Shown in pieces: positions 6,801 through 15,290 of a stretch of DNA of 64,000 nt (positions within the stretch are counted from its first letter, which is position 1; every line of letters begins with the position of its first letter). The notes beneath the pieces were generated by a model. The model ran no database searches. It was not told the DNA's origin and saw only the letters and a program-made list of their open reading frames with translations. The translations under genes and the position numbers were made by a program. This stretch comes from Bacteroidota bacterium (lineage in GTDB: Bacteria; Bacteroidota; Bacteroidia; Bacteroidales; Lentimicrobiaceae), in NCBI GenBank assembly GCA_023441805.1, contig JAEZNO010000002.1, positions 76,162 to 140,161 on the forward strand, written 5' to 3'.

Positions 6801-9050
6801 TTAATTAATACCGGATTGTTGCCGATGTTCAGAAGTCATCATGTGTTGTTCAAAAAAGTTGAAGATCTTATTAAATAAGTGAATTCTGGTATTACCTCCA
6901 TAAATACTATGATTTCTGTTGGTATATACCATCATATCGAATTGCTTGTTTGCCTGTACCAATTGCTCTGAGAACTCAAGTGTATTTTGCAGATGCACAT
7001 TATCGTCAGCTGTACCATGCAACAATAACAGATTACCCTGAAGTTTATCGGCAAAGAAAAGGGGTGAATTCTCATCATATCCCTGTGGATTTTCCTTTGG
7101 AGTTCTCATAAACCGTTCAGTATATATATTATCATAGTACCTCCAATTGGTTACAGGTGCAACAGCTACTCCGCTGTTAAAAACACCATCCCCTTTTACC
7201 ATACACGATGTAGAAATAAATCCACCATAACTCCATCCCCAAATGCCAATTTTGTCAGCATCAACATATGGTAATTTGGCAAGGTATTTCGCACTCTGAA
7301 TCTGGTCAATAGTCTCATATTTGCCCAATTGCAGATAAGTAACCTTCCTGAAAGCCTCCCCCCTTGTTCCTGTTCCTCTTGGATCGACACAAACTACAAT
7401 AAATCCTTTCTGTGCAAGGAAGTCATCAAATCCTAAGCTCCATCGATCAAGTACTTCCTGTGAGTTTGGACCACTATACTGATTCATTATTACAGGATAC
7501 TTTATTGATTTATTAAAATCAGGAGGGTAGATAGCCCAGGCGTTCAGCTTTATTCCTTCATCAGTTGTAATTGTAAAAAATTCTTTTGTCCTGAATTTAT
7601 ATTCCTTCAATATGTTGACCAGGTCTTCATTCGATTCAAGATTCCTCACTAGTTTTCCATCAGCTAATCTCAATGTATACTGTGGCGGAGTGGTTGCTGA
7701 TGAATAGGTATTGATAAAGTACTTGAATGTCTTGCTGAATTGAGCATCATTAGTTCCTTTCTCAGGAGTTAATAATAGTGCTATGCGATAATCATCCACA
7801 CTCACACGATAAATATTGCGTACCAACGGACTTTCTACAGCAGCCTGGTAGTATATTAATTTTCTCACCGGATCGTATCCATAAAAATCAGTAACATCCC
7901 ATTCGCCTTTAGTGATTTGCTTTATTTGTCCGGTCTTAATATCACATTTATAAATATGACTCCAGCCATCCATCTCACTGGTGATCAGAAACGAATTTCC
8001 ATCAGGCAAGAACCAGATGTTATCAAAGTTGCCCTCATCTATGTAATACTTATTTTCTTCAGTATAAATTACTTTGCCGGATCCATTGGTGGCATTTACA
8101 CCCAGAATCTCGAGTTTATTCTGCAAACGGTTTAGGCGTAGTACTGCAAGTAATGATGGGTCCTTTGTGAACATAATCCTCGGGATATACTGATCAGTTT
8201 CGGGACCGACATCTACAATAGTAGTGCTTTTGGTATCAAGATTATAGATATGTACTGAAACGATTGAGTTATCTTCGCCTGCTTTGGGATATTTGAACTG
8301 GCTGTTTGAAGGATATACTGCATTCTCCTCTATTGCCGGTTTTGAACCTTTAAACATTGTCATATTAAACATGGCAACACCACTTTCGTCAAATCTCATA
8401 TAAGCCAAGCGCTTACTGTCAGCCGACCATGAGAATGCTTTGTTAAACTCAAATTCTTCTTCATAAACCCAGTCAGGTGCTCCATTTATTATTTCGTTGA
8501 ATTTGCCGTCACTGGTTATTTGTATCTCCTTCCCTGTGGTCAGATCAACAATAAACAGATTGTTATCCCTGACGAAAGCGATGTTTTTAGCATCAGGTGA
8601 AAACGTTGCTAACTGTTGCTTTCCATTTTCTGATAATGGCTTAAACGACTTGTCGTGAATGTTATAGATATAATAGTCGGCTTTGAACGATCTTCTGTAG
8701 ATTGGTTCGTAGCTTGTTTGAATTAATATTGCCGATTCATCATCTGCGAATTCGTAATCATAAACAAATTTAATTTTGTCGGTTCTGAAATCTTTGATGT
8801 CGAATACTTTTGATACGCTGTCACCAGTCTTATACTCATATCTAACGATATAGGTATTATCATCCGATAAAGTAGTATAGTGTAATCCATCATTCATTGA
8901 CCGTAACTCATTAATTCCGTTTTGACGAAAGACACGAGTCTTTAGGATATCATCAAGAGTAAAACTTTTAGTTCTATTCTGTGAAAACAAGAATAGTGGC
9001 AGTATGAGTAGCAATAGTGCTATTTGAATCTCGATTCGGATTTTTTTCAT
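6801..9050 (-). CDS. Secreted dipeptidyl peptidase IV-like serine peptidase (S9B)
   Basis: This S9-family peptidase likely removes N-terminal dipeptides after Pro or Ala in the periplasm. It is 749 residues. An N-terminal signal peptide (hydrophobic stretch about 10-23) leads into a DPP-IV-type beta-propeller (about 40-480) and a C-terminal alpha/beta-hydrolase domain. The triad is visible: Ser607 in GWSYGG, Asp682/683 in GTADDN, His714 in NHSIYGG. The propeller contains the EEEFEF segment typical of DPP-IV, which binds the substrate N-terminus. A possible -7 box TATTTTTG lies at 9083-9076. The gene is monocistronic. Such peptidases are common in protein- and peptide-using Bacteroidota. Confidence 0.93.
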   Translation of the reverse strand: MKKIRIEIQIALLLLILPLFLFSQNRTKSFTLDDILKTRVFRQNGINELRSMNDGLHYTTLSDDNTYIVRYEYKTGDSVSKVFDIKDFRTDKIKFVYDYEFADDESAILIQTSYEPIYRRSFKADYYIYNIHDKSFKPLSENGKQQLATFSPDAKNIAFVRDNNLFIVDLTTGKEIQITSDGKFNEIINGAPDWVYEEEFEFNKAFSWSADSKRLAYMRFDESGVAMFNMTMFKGSKPAIEENAVYPSNSQFKYPKAGEDNSIVSVHIYNLDTKSTTIVDVGPETDQYIPRIMFTKDPSLLAVLRLNRLQNKLEILGVNATNGSGKVIYTEENKYYIDEGNFDNIWFLPDGNSFLITSEMDGWSHIYKCDIKTGQIKQITKGEWDVTDFYGYDPVRKLIYYQAAVESPLVRNIYRVSVDDYRIALLLTPEKGTNDAQFSKTFKYFINTYSSATTPPQYTLRLADGKLVRNLESNEDLVNILKEYKFRTKEFFTITTDEGIKLNAWAIYPPDFNKSIKYPVIMNQYSGPNSQEVLDRWSLGFDDFLAQKGFIVVCVDPRGTGTRGEAFRKVTYLQLGKYETIDQIQSAKYLAKLPYVDADKIGIWGWSYGGFISTSCMVKGDGVFNSGVAVAPVTNWRYYDNIYTERFMRTPKENPQGYDENSPLFFADKLQGNLLLLHGTADDNVHLQNTLEFSEQLVQANKQFDMMVYTNRNHSIYGGNTRIHLFNKIFNFFEQHMMTSEHRQQSGIN

Positions 9051-9083
9051 TTTAATGAGTTAATTAAAGAAGCACAAAAATAT

Positions 9084-9353
9084 TAAAATAAGTTTACCGC
9101 ATTCACTATATGAATATAACCTGTTGAAAACTTATTCTTTACCACTAAAATTGAGCCTAAAAATAAGGTTATTTAAAGACTCAGTCGGCAATTTATCCGT
9201 AAGTATTATAGCATTCCTAATCTACGACAAGAAGTTCTGGAGAGAGTATAGAAAATTCTTATCGAAAATGGAGGCTTAATCAAGTGATTTTTATAAATGG
9301 GCAATTACCCAGATCTTAAAATAGAAGTACTTAACCCATATTAAAGACGGCAT
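9084..9353. other. Intergenic region with no recognisable gene
   Basis: AT-rich sequence upstream of the divergent dipeptidyl peptidase gene. No ORF with coding character, RNA gene or strong hairpin was seen here. The repeat structure follows immediately to the right. Confidence 0.5.
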
Positions 9354-9431
9354 CCCTTTACCCTCCCTTTACCCTCTCCTTACCCTCTCCTTACCCCGGG
9401 GGTAAGGAGAGGGTAAAGGGAGGGTAAAGGG
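9354..9431. repeat. 11-bp-period inverted repeat array
   Basis: Four TTACC-headed units start at 9358, 9369, 9380 and 9391, exactly 11 bp apart. They are followed by three units in the opposite orientation (GGTAA at 9401, 9412, 9423), also 11 bp apart. As a result the 31 bases at 9354-9384 are the perfect reverse complement of 9401-9431. The pyrimidine/purine strand bias is extreme. A transcript in either direction would fold into a very stable hairpin. Function is unknown. Confidence 0.9.
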
Positions 9432-9540
9432 ACCGTTAAGGGACTACATGCTTAATACCTGCCAATCAGCCTAATGGCAATATTACAATTGATGTCTTTG
9501 TGAATATTTCAGTTGTATTCTAAACCAGTTACGATTCTGA

Positions 9541-9570
9541 TTGTTATTTTGAAAAATTTATGTATCTTAG
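9541..9570 (+). promoter_or_regulatory. Promoter upstream of the rnk-like gene
   Basis: TTG (9541-9543), 19 nt, TATCTTAG (9563-9570), one mismatch to TAnnTTTG. It would start a transcript with a leader of roughly 125 nt before the ATG at 9703. Confidence 0.55.
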
Positions 9571-9591
9571 TGCCACATTTTGAAAATTACC

Positions 9592-9630
9592 ATGATGAAC
9601 AAAGCACGACATTTGATCTTATCATCTTAA
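9592..9630 (+). other. Possible 12-codon leader peptide
   Basis: ATG ATG at 9592/9595 opens a short frame, MMNKARHLILSS, ending TAA at 9628-9630. It lies between the promoter and the terminator hairpin at 9658-9676. Its translation could influence the hairpin, but the sequence has no strong codon bias of a classic amino-acid leader. This is speculative. Confidence 0.25.
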
Positions 9631-9657
9631 CAAAGAAACCTTATAACCCTTATGAAT

Positions 9658-9684
9658 AAGCCGGGGTTACCGGCTTTTTTATTT
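9658..9684 (+). terminator. Terminator hairpin in the leader of the rnk-like gene
   Basis: AAGCCGG (9658-9664) pairs with CCGGCTT (9670-9676) around a 5-nt loop and runs into TTTTATTTTTATT. It is a convincing intrinsic terminator only 19 nt upstream of the ATG at 9703. Placed between promoter and gene, it is a candidate attenuator. Confidence 0.65.
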
Positions 9685-9702
9685 TTATTAAATATTATAA
9701 CC

Positions 9703-10113
9703 ATGAATGAAATAATTATCAGTAACAGAGACGCTGCCCGTATTTGGAGTTATATAGAAGAAGCCAGACGGGGTGGAGCTAAAGTCGGCGAAAACCTGGT
9801 TCCATTAATGAATGAATTAAACAGGGCTAAAAAAGTTGATCCCGAAAAGATGCCGTCAGATGTGGTAACTATGAATTCGGTTGTTTCATTACGTAACATT
9901 AAAACCAATAAAGTAACCAGGATCCAGATCGTGTATCCTCCACAATCTGACATCTCACAACAAAAGATATCAATATTTGCACCGGTTGGAACCGCATTAC
10001 TAGGATATCGCAAAGGCAATTTGGTTGAATGGAATACTCCTTCAGGAATTACTCAGTTTGAAATACTCGATATTCTTTATCAACCTGAAGCAGATGGTAA
10101 ATTTGATTTGTAA
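9703..10113 (+). CDS. rnk: Rnk-like GreA/GreB-family RNA polymerase-binding protein
   Basis: The 136-residue product matches Rnk in length and has a GreA/GreB-type C-terminal domain (about 50-130, with VSLRNIKTNKVTRIQIVYP and SIFAPVGTALLGYRKG). A short N-terminal helix replaces the long Gre coiled coil. Rnk binds in the secondary channel of RNA polymerase without Gre cleavage activity. The ATG at 9703 was chosen over an in-frame ATG at 9652. The latter would place the leader terminator hairpin inside the coding region and add 17 unrelated residues. Confidence 0.78.
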   Translation: MNEIIISNRDAARIWSYIEEARRGGAKVGENLVPLMNELNRAKKVDPEKMPSDVVTMNSVVSLRNIKTNKVTRIQIVYPPQSDISQQKISIFAPVGTALLGYRKGNLVEWNTPSGITQFEILDILYQPEADGKFDL

Positions 10114-10138
10114 TTTAGCAAATTAATTTCCCGTTCAA

Positions 10139-11392
10139 TTGAAGCGATTCATCAACTCATTTTTTGAAAAAAATACTTTCTTAAAAATTATAGCCCTTTA
10201 TGCTATTGCATTCTGGGCTATAATTTTTTTGGTTGCATTGATATTCCGGAAAGACTTACTTGAGGCCTCCAATTTCCTGTACTGGGATGCCGAACATTAT
10301 CACTACATAAGCAAATTTAGGTACGAAGACTACCGTGTAGCCTTTTTTCCACTGCTACCACTCATCTGGAGATGGCTTGCACTTGATGTTTACGGGATTG
10401 TCATTGTAAACAGTCTTATCTTCTTTTGCTCATTTTGGTTACTGTCGCGTGAATTGAAACTATCGGTAAAAGAAATTACCATTATCCTGACAATTCCATG
10501 TTTCATCTTCTTCTACCTCCCATTTTCTGAATCTTTATTTTTCTTTAGCTCAACATTAATCATAATAGGATTACGAAATGACAAGTGGTATCATGTATTG
10601 ACAGGGTTGTTTATTGCTTCTTTGTCAAGGCCTGCCTTTCTTATTTTCATTCCGGCCCTCATAATTGCAGAATATTCAGTCAGAGGAGCTTCATCCGCCT
10701 CTTTTGCGAAATTCAAAACAGTTGCAACCGGTATACTTATACTGGCAGCAGGTACATTGGTTGTGGCTATAATACAGTACGTCGATACTCACGAGTGGTT
10801 TAAATTTTGGGAAGCTCAAAAAGGATGGGGGAATCACCTTCAAATCCCCAAATTGCCGCTTACGTCATGGGCAGGTGGGAACATTGTGCGATTAGACGGC
10901 TCAGCATTTTTGGTGGGAGCTTTATCAGGTATCTTTCTTTTATTATGGCTATTAAGAGTCAAATATATCGAGGGCTTCCGGCTACAAAAAGAGACAGTCT
11001 TTTCACTGGCATACTTAGGTGGTATCACATTGAGTGTGCTAATGTTTCGGGGAGGCAGCCTGTTCAGTCTGAACCGGTTTGTTTATGCAACTGCATTTAT
11101 GGTTGTTGCCATGCACTTTTTCTTGAATCTGAAGTTACGGCTATCAAACAAAGACTTACTTTACATATTCCTATTAATGACTCTGGTGTGGGTTGTTTTA
11201 TTTCATGCATACTCACATATACAGTATTTTATGAAGTTTGTTCTTCTATCCTTATACCTTCTATTACCATTCTCAATTCTTAGCGAAAAGCAAAACATCC
11301 AAAGAATCGGGTTAATCGTGTTGGTGGCTGTTAACTTTACTTTCCAGATACTTATGTTTATAAGATTTCTTAGCGGAGGCTGGATTGCATAA
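10139..11392 (+). CDS. Multi-pass membrane protein, PIG-V/Gpi18-like glycosyltransferase (GT-C)
   Basis: The 417-residue protein has about ten hydrophobic spans. The first extramembrane loop carries WDAEHYHYISKF followed by AFFPLLPLIWRW. That spacing of WD..HY and FFPLxP is seen in PIG-V/Gpi18 dolichol-phosphate mannosyltransferases. A GT-C transferase using a polyprenyl-phosphate sugar is therefore likely; the acceptor is unknown. No ATG lies near the start. TTG at 10139, 25 nt after the rnk stop codon, is the only sensible initiation codon, and the two genes appear to form an operon ending at the terminator near 11425. Confidence 0.65.
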   Translation: MKRFINSFFEKNTFLKIIALYAIAFWAIIFLVALIFRKDLLEASNFLYWDAEHYHYISKFRYEDYRVAFFPLLPLIWRWLALDVYGIVIVNSLIFFCSFWLLSRELKLSVKEITIILTIPCFIFFYLPFSESLFFFSSTLIIIGLRNDKWYHVLTGLFIASLSRPAFLIFIPALIIAEYSVRGASSASFAKFKTVATGILILAAGTLVVAIIQYVDTHEWFKFWEAQKGWGNHLQIPKLPLTSWAGGNIVRLDGSAFLVGALSGIFLLLWLLRVKYIEGFRLQKETVFSLAYLGGITLSVLMFRGGSLFSLNRFVYATAFMVVAMHFFLNLKLRLSNKDLLYIFLLMTLVWVVLFHAYSHIQYFMKFVLLSLYLLLPFSILSEKQNIQRIGLIVLVAVNFTFQILMFIRFLSGGWIA

Positions 11393-11420
11393 AATAGAAT
11401 GCATAAAATATTAAGAGTAA

Positions 11421-11452
11421 AAAAAGGCCATCCTTATCGGATAGCCTCTTTA
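11421..11452. terminator. Bidirectional intrinsic terminator
   Basis: AGGC-C-ATCC (11425-11433) pairs with GGAT-A-GCCT (11439-11447) with one C-A mismatch. The hairpin is flanked by an A-run on the left and a T-rich run on the right. It can end the plus-strand rnk operon and the minus-strand tRNA-Val transcript. Confidence 0.7.
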
Positions 11453-11463
11453 TTATTTACCTG

Positions 11464-11538
11464 TGGGATGTACGGGACTCGAACCTGTGACCCCCGCCCT
11501 GTCAAGGCGATGCTCTGAACCAACTGAGCTAACATCCC
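11464..11538 (-). tRNA. tRNA-Val (anticodon GAC)
   Basis: A 75-nt minus-strand cloverleaf with acceptor GGGATGT/ACATCCC and discriminator A. The anticodon stem TCGCC/GGCGG encloses TTGACAG, giving GAC (codon GUC). The T-stem has one A-C mismatch. CCA is not encoded. It lies 47 nt after the polyferredoxin gene and may share its transcript. Confidence 0.9.
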
Positions 11539-11585
11539 ATTTTTGCGAGCGCAAAGATAATGAATTTATTTTTTGAATAAACCTC

Positions 11586-13535
11586 CTACTTATTGAACCT
11601 GTATGGATTTTTGATTTTCTGAACACTTCCGTCACTAAGATGGACAACCAGTTCATCAGCATTAAGCATATCAATAATTTGTTCCACAGTGGTTTTATTC
11701 TTTATATACTCAAGAATGATATCGAATCCGTGGTTGGTAGGAGAAGTTTTAAAACTAACCACTCCCCTGTTGTTACTAATATGACTGAGTAAATACCATG
11801 GCATACCTTCCAGTTCAGGGTTCATTCCATGAGGGAAAGGAACTGTCAATGTATCGATCTCTTCCTGATTATACCTATCATACCCATTAAATGTCATACT
11901 GACTTCTTCGTACATCTCTGTCAGGTATTCAGAAAGCAGGCAATAACCCGAGTCTTCGAAGCCGGCAACTTTGAAATTTGTGTTAACAATATGATCACCG
12001 TCCTCATCCTTCCATTCAACTTTTCTTGCTTCGATCAATGATTTAATCTTCCCGGCATTTATCAGGGATTCATCATAATAAATGACTGCATGAACTGGCT
12101 CGCCAAACTTTGTTTTCATACCTAAGATTCCGCGATTTTGCATAAATCTGATACCGAGATTACCAGCATCAGCGGGATCAAAGAAATGATCAATAGCAAC
12201 TTCACAAACCGAAACCTGCTCAATATCGTTTGCCGGTGCCGAGAAAACCCTCTTCACCGGATTAAACATAGCCTCTTTAATGTCTTCTTCCCCAAGAATT
12301 GACTTGTCGTACCAAACTCTCACCCCGTGATTTCCTACATATGTCTCAACACCCAACACTCCGGGGATTTCCTTCATTTGGTTAGCAAACGACATAGAAC
12401 TTCCGAAACACTTGATGCCCGCTAAGCCTTCCTGTTCAAAAATACCGGCTGCATCTAACTGCTCAGTGTCACCCCACATCAAACTAATCGTAGGAATATG
12501 AACCCTTTGTGCAAATGCCAATCCAAGCACTACAAGGACAATAACAATTGCCGAAGGAATCCATAAATGAGTGGCTCTTTTCTTTTCTCTATAGCTTGGC
12601 TCCCACTTATTTGAAGCAAAGATTTTTAGAGTATTCAATTCAGGACAGCTCGCAACACAATCACCGCACAAATGGCAATCCACATCTTTAACTTTTTCAG
12701 TCAGTGACACCTTAATAGCCATGGGGCAAGCTTTATCACAAAGCTTACAATTAGTACATGTTTCGGCATTTCTGGTTATTTTGAATAAGGAAAAGCCTTT
12801 GACCTTCACCTTAAACACCTCGAGCAATACACCGGCTAATGAAAGTGCCCCGAGTAACCATAACCAACTTATTGAAAGCTTAAATAACAGGGTTAGAATA
12901 AGGTAAAGTGCAATAATTGAAGCAAAAACATAACTATTGGAGAGGATATTGGAAACTGCTCCAAGCGGACAGAAATATTTGCACCAAAACTGACGAATAA
13001 AGAATGATCCGGGAATTGCTATCAAAAGAGCCATTATAGCATAAGAAACAACGACATCGGAGCTGAAGCCGGAAAATGATGCATAGTATGGATCATAGGT
13101 TCTACAGAACAATTCACTGCTGGTAACAGTAAAATAGAAAGTCACAAACAAAAGTGAATATTTCACTACACGCAGGACTCTGTCAGGCCAACCCTTTATG
13201 TCAATGTTTACTTTTAATTTTCTTCCTAACCGTGACAGTAACTCAGTAATACTACCAATTGGACAAATAAAACTGCAAAATAATTTACTGACTAAGAAGA
13301 TGCCAACCAATAGTGCAAAACCCATGAAGATCTGGGTAGTTGTCATCGAACATGCCAGTGAATTATTGACTAAGAATGAAGAAAATGCCTGTATTCCGCC
13401 AAATGGGCAATATGCTTCGAAATCGGCTACATAAGACTTATCGATCAACGGTCTTACAAGCAAGTAAGCCAGAAGGAGGAAAACAACAGATTGCAGAATT
13501 ACCCTAAAGGGATTCAATTGAACTTTTTTGGCCAT
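11586..13535 (-). CDS. Membrane polyferredoxin (NapH/CcoG-like) with C-terminal HMA-like domains
   Basis: The 649-residue protein probably passes electrons across or along the membrane. The N-terminal half has six or so membrane spans with NapH-type cysteine motifs (CPFGG at 43, CSFICPIG near 87, CKYFCPLG near 185). It is followed by two 4Fe-4S clusters, Cys260/263/266/270 and Cys287/290/293/297. After a further membrane span (about 324-343) come around 300 residues with repeated ferredoxin-fold patterns resembling heavy-metal-associated domains. The first has GIKCFGSSM at 374, a single Cys where HMA domains have CxxC. The partner and substrate are unknown. A promoter lies at 13555-13585. Confidence 0.8.
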   Translation of the reverse strand: MAKKVQLNPFRVILQSVVFLLLAYLLVRPLIDKSYVADFEAYCPFGGIQAFSSFLVNNSLACSMTTTQIFMGFALLVGIFLVSKLFCSFICPIGSITELLSRLGRKLKVNIDIKGWPDRVLRVVKYSLLFVTFYFTVTSSELFCRTYDPYYASFSGFSSDVVVSYAIMALLIAIPGSFFIRQFWCKYFCPLGAVSNILSNSYVFASIIALYLILTLLFKLSISWLWLLGALSLAGVLLEVFKVKVKGFSLFKITRNAETCTNCKLCDKACPMAIKVSLTEKVKDVDCHLCGDCVASCPELNTLKIFASNKWEPSYREKKRATHLWIPSAIVIVLVVLGLAFAQRVHIPTISLMWGDTEQLDAAGIFEQEGLAGIKCFGSSMSFANQMKEIPGVLGVETYVGNHGVRVWYDKSILGEEDIKEAMFNPVKRVFSAPANDIEQVSVCEVAIDHFFDPADAGNLGIRFMQNRGILGMKTKFGEPVHAVIYYDESLINAGKIKSLIEARKVEWKDEDGDHIVNTNFKVAGFEDSGYCLLSEYLTEMYEEVSMTFNGYDRYNQEEIDTLTVPFPHGMNPELEGMPWYLLSHISNNRGVVSFKTSPTNHGFDIILEYIKNKTTVEQIIDMLNADELVVHLSDGSVQKIKNPYRFNK

Positions 13536-13554
13536 AGTTTGAAATCTAATCCTT

Positions 13555-13585
13555 CAAATGTATGAAGTATGTTTAAAATAGCCAA
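13555..13585 (-). promoter_or_regulatory. Promoter of the polyferredoxin gene
   Basis: Minus strand: TTTTTTGG with TTG at 13585-13583, 20 nt, then TACATTTG (13562-13555). Its start codon is 20 nt downstream, so the leader is short. Confidence 0.65.
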
Positions 13586-13613
13586 AAAATGTGTGCTTTT
13601 GGAAGATATTTAG

Positions 13614-15119
13614 TTATTCGGCAGATTTCAGTTCCCGGAAAGTTTTGTAATCAGAATAGGTCCAGCTAAGCCAATGAAGCTCCGGGAACCCTAACAGGAA
13701 GTCATTCTTTCGGTTAATCAAATTTCTGTTATACTGTTCAAGAGATTCATAATTGGCATGATAGGAAAAGATATTAGACTGCGCTTCTTTAATCCTGACT
13801 ATTTGTTGTTTATCCATGATCAGAATCGGTAGAGTGCTACTATCAAGGTCATCCATGAAATTTGTGTGAAAAAATGCCACCTCAGCTCTGTTAATATTGA
13901 AACGTACAATCACATTATCCCAATTAACAAAGCTTAGTACAGCAAAGACGATGTATGCGGTAATGCTATTTTTGATCAACAAGTAGCGAATCGTCCTGCG
14001 TTTATTGACTTTCACCAGGACAGTAAATAGACCATAAATCACCAATATCAGAAATGCATATACCCAAATCCTTTTATAAGCAAGGTTAAAATAACTCAGG
14101 TACCAATAATTCCTGACAGCAACTGAAAGTGCAAGGAAAATATTCTGCCAAAGCCAGATTCGTGAGAGATACACCAGCAATTTAGTTTTAGAATAGAAAT
14201 TTAGATTACCGCGGAAATACCACAACACAAGAGCAACGGAGATAACTATTGATAAAATAAGAAGCCATGTTCCTTCATGTACAAACTGCTTTAAATATCC
14301 GCCATCCCATTTGAAATTAATCCATACATGCCACAAATCCAATATATTCATAACAGCAAGTGCAATATTAAGGAGTATGAATGTAAATACGGCTGTACGT
14401 AATTCAAAGTGAAGACCGGCGGGAGAGCCTTTATAATACCGTCGTTCTCTAATCATATTGATTTCGCCTCTCTCATATGGGAGGTCGAAGCCGGTCTGAA
14501 TTTTACTAAAAGCCAATACTATGCCCACAATCAATCCTGTAACTGCTAACCAAAATACAGCCGGTGATATATTCTCGGTTAACTTTTTGAAAATGTCATT
14601 AATTACAGTTAAAACATTGCCGGTCAAATGCTGATAGTAGGGGCTGGAGGCTGAATAGATAGATATAAACAAAATTAAAGTAATGATTGGAACAACTAGG
14701 AAGGCCAATATTCTGATTGTTTTAGCAACTTTCCTGTTTGTATTGGTGACAGAAGCTAATTCCTTTAAATATTCAATTGGTGAAGTGAAACTGCCTGCCA
14801 AAAACGAAAGAAGTGAATTTGATAAAATATGAAGTTTTGGAGAAGCTGTTAACCCAGCAACCATTATCAATGAGATAATATTGACCGTTAAAGCCGTATG
14901 AGAACCATGAATAACAACCATTAACGCTGACAAAAAGGTTCCTATAGCTAGAAGCAGATTAATCGAATTTATAATGTTTAAACGTTTGTTCCATATCAGA
15001 AAGCTGATTATGAGCAAATTAAATATTAGCACATTTATACCGGCTTGTTGCTTATGAAATAGTAGAGGAAATAGAACTCCAAGAAAGAGAGGAAATAGCA
15101 GGCGCACCTTTTTCATCAT
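13614..15119 (-). CDS. DUF4153/DUF4173-family multi-pass membrane protein
   Basis: The 501-residue product has roughly twelve hydrophobic spans and a C-terminal soluble tail (about 420-501). The overall pattern, including the central ERGEINMIRERRYYKG loop and the tail ending YSDYKTFRELK, fits the uncharacterised DUF4153/DUF4173 family common in Bacteroidota. No catalytic motif was recognised. It is 78 nt upstream of the polyferredoxin gene, which has its own promoter in the gap. Confidence 0.65.
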   Translation of the reverse strand: MMKKVRLLFPLFLGVLFPLLFHKQQAGINVLIFNLLIISFLIWNKRLNIINSINLLLAIGTFLSALMVVIHGSHTALTVNIISLIMVAGLTASPKLHILSNSLLSFLAGSFTSPIEYLKELASVTNTNRKVAKTIRILAFLVVPIITLILFISIYSASSPYYQHLTGNVLTVINDIFKKLTENISPAVFWLAVTGLIVGIVLAFSKIQTGFDLPYERGEINMIRERRYYKGSPAGLHFELRTAVFTFILLNIALAVMNILDLWHVWINFKWDGGYLKQFVHEGTWLLILSIVISVALVLWYFRGNLNFYSKTKLLVYLSRIWLWQNIFLALSVAVRNYWYLSYFNLAYKRIWVYAFLILVIYGLFTVLVKVNKRRTIRYLLIKNSITAYIVFAVLSFVNWDNVIVRFNINRAEVAFFHTNFMDDLDSSTLPILIMDKQQIVRIKEAQSNIFSYHANYESLEQYNRNLINRKNDFLLGFPELHWLSWTYSDYKTFRELKSAE

Positions 15120-15246
15120 TGAGAAGATTTGAAGAATAACGTAATTGCTATATTAAAAGTATGTGCCTGTAATAAATATTAAGATGGTGATTGTTAAGAC
15201 AAATTCTATCGAACTGATTCATTGAGGGTAGTCGCGAAGAAAATAC

Positions 15247-15254
15247 TATCTTTG
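15247..15254 (+). promoter_or_regulatory. Possible -7 promoter element
   Basis: TATCTTTG at 15247-15254 matches TAnnTTTG. The nearest TTG is 22 nt upstream, longer than usual. It lies 36 nt before the ATG at 15291 and supports that start over the TTG at 15222. Confidence 0.35.
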
Positions 15255-15290
15255 GATACGCTGCCCTTACATTTAGATAGCACACACTTA

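Noticed and set aside
11453..11674. Minus-strand 73-codon frame including tRNA-Val
   Set aside because: It translates the tRNA itself and the shifted end of the polyferredoxin gene.
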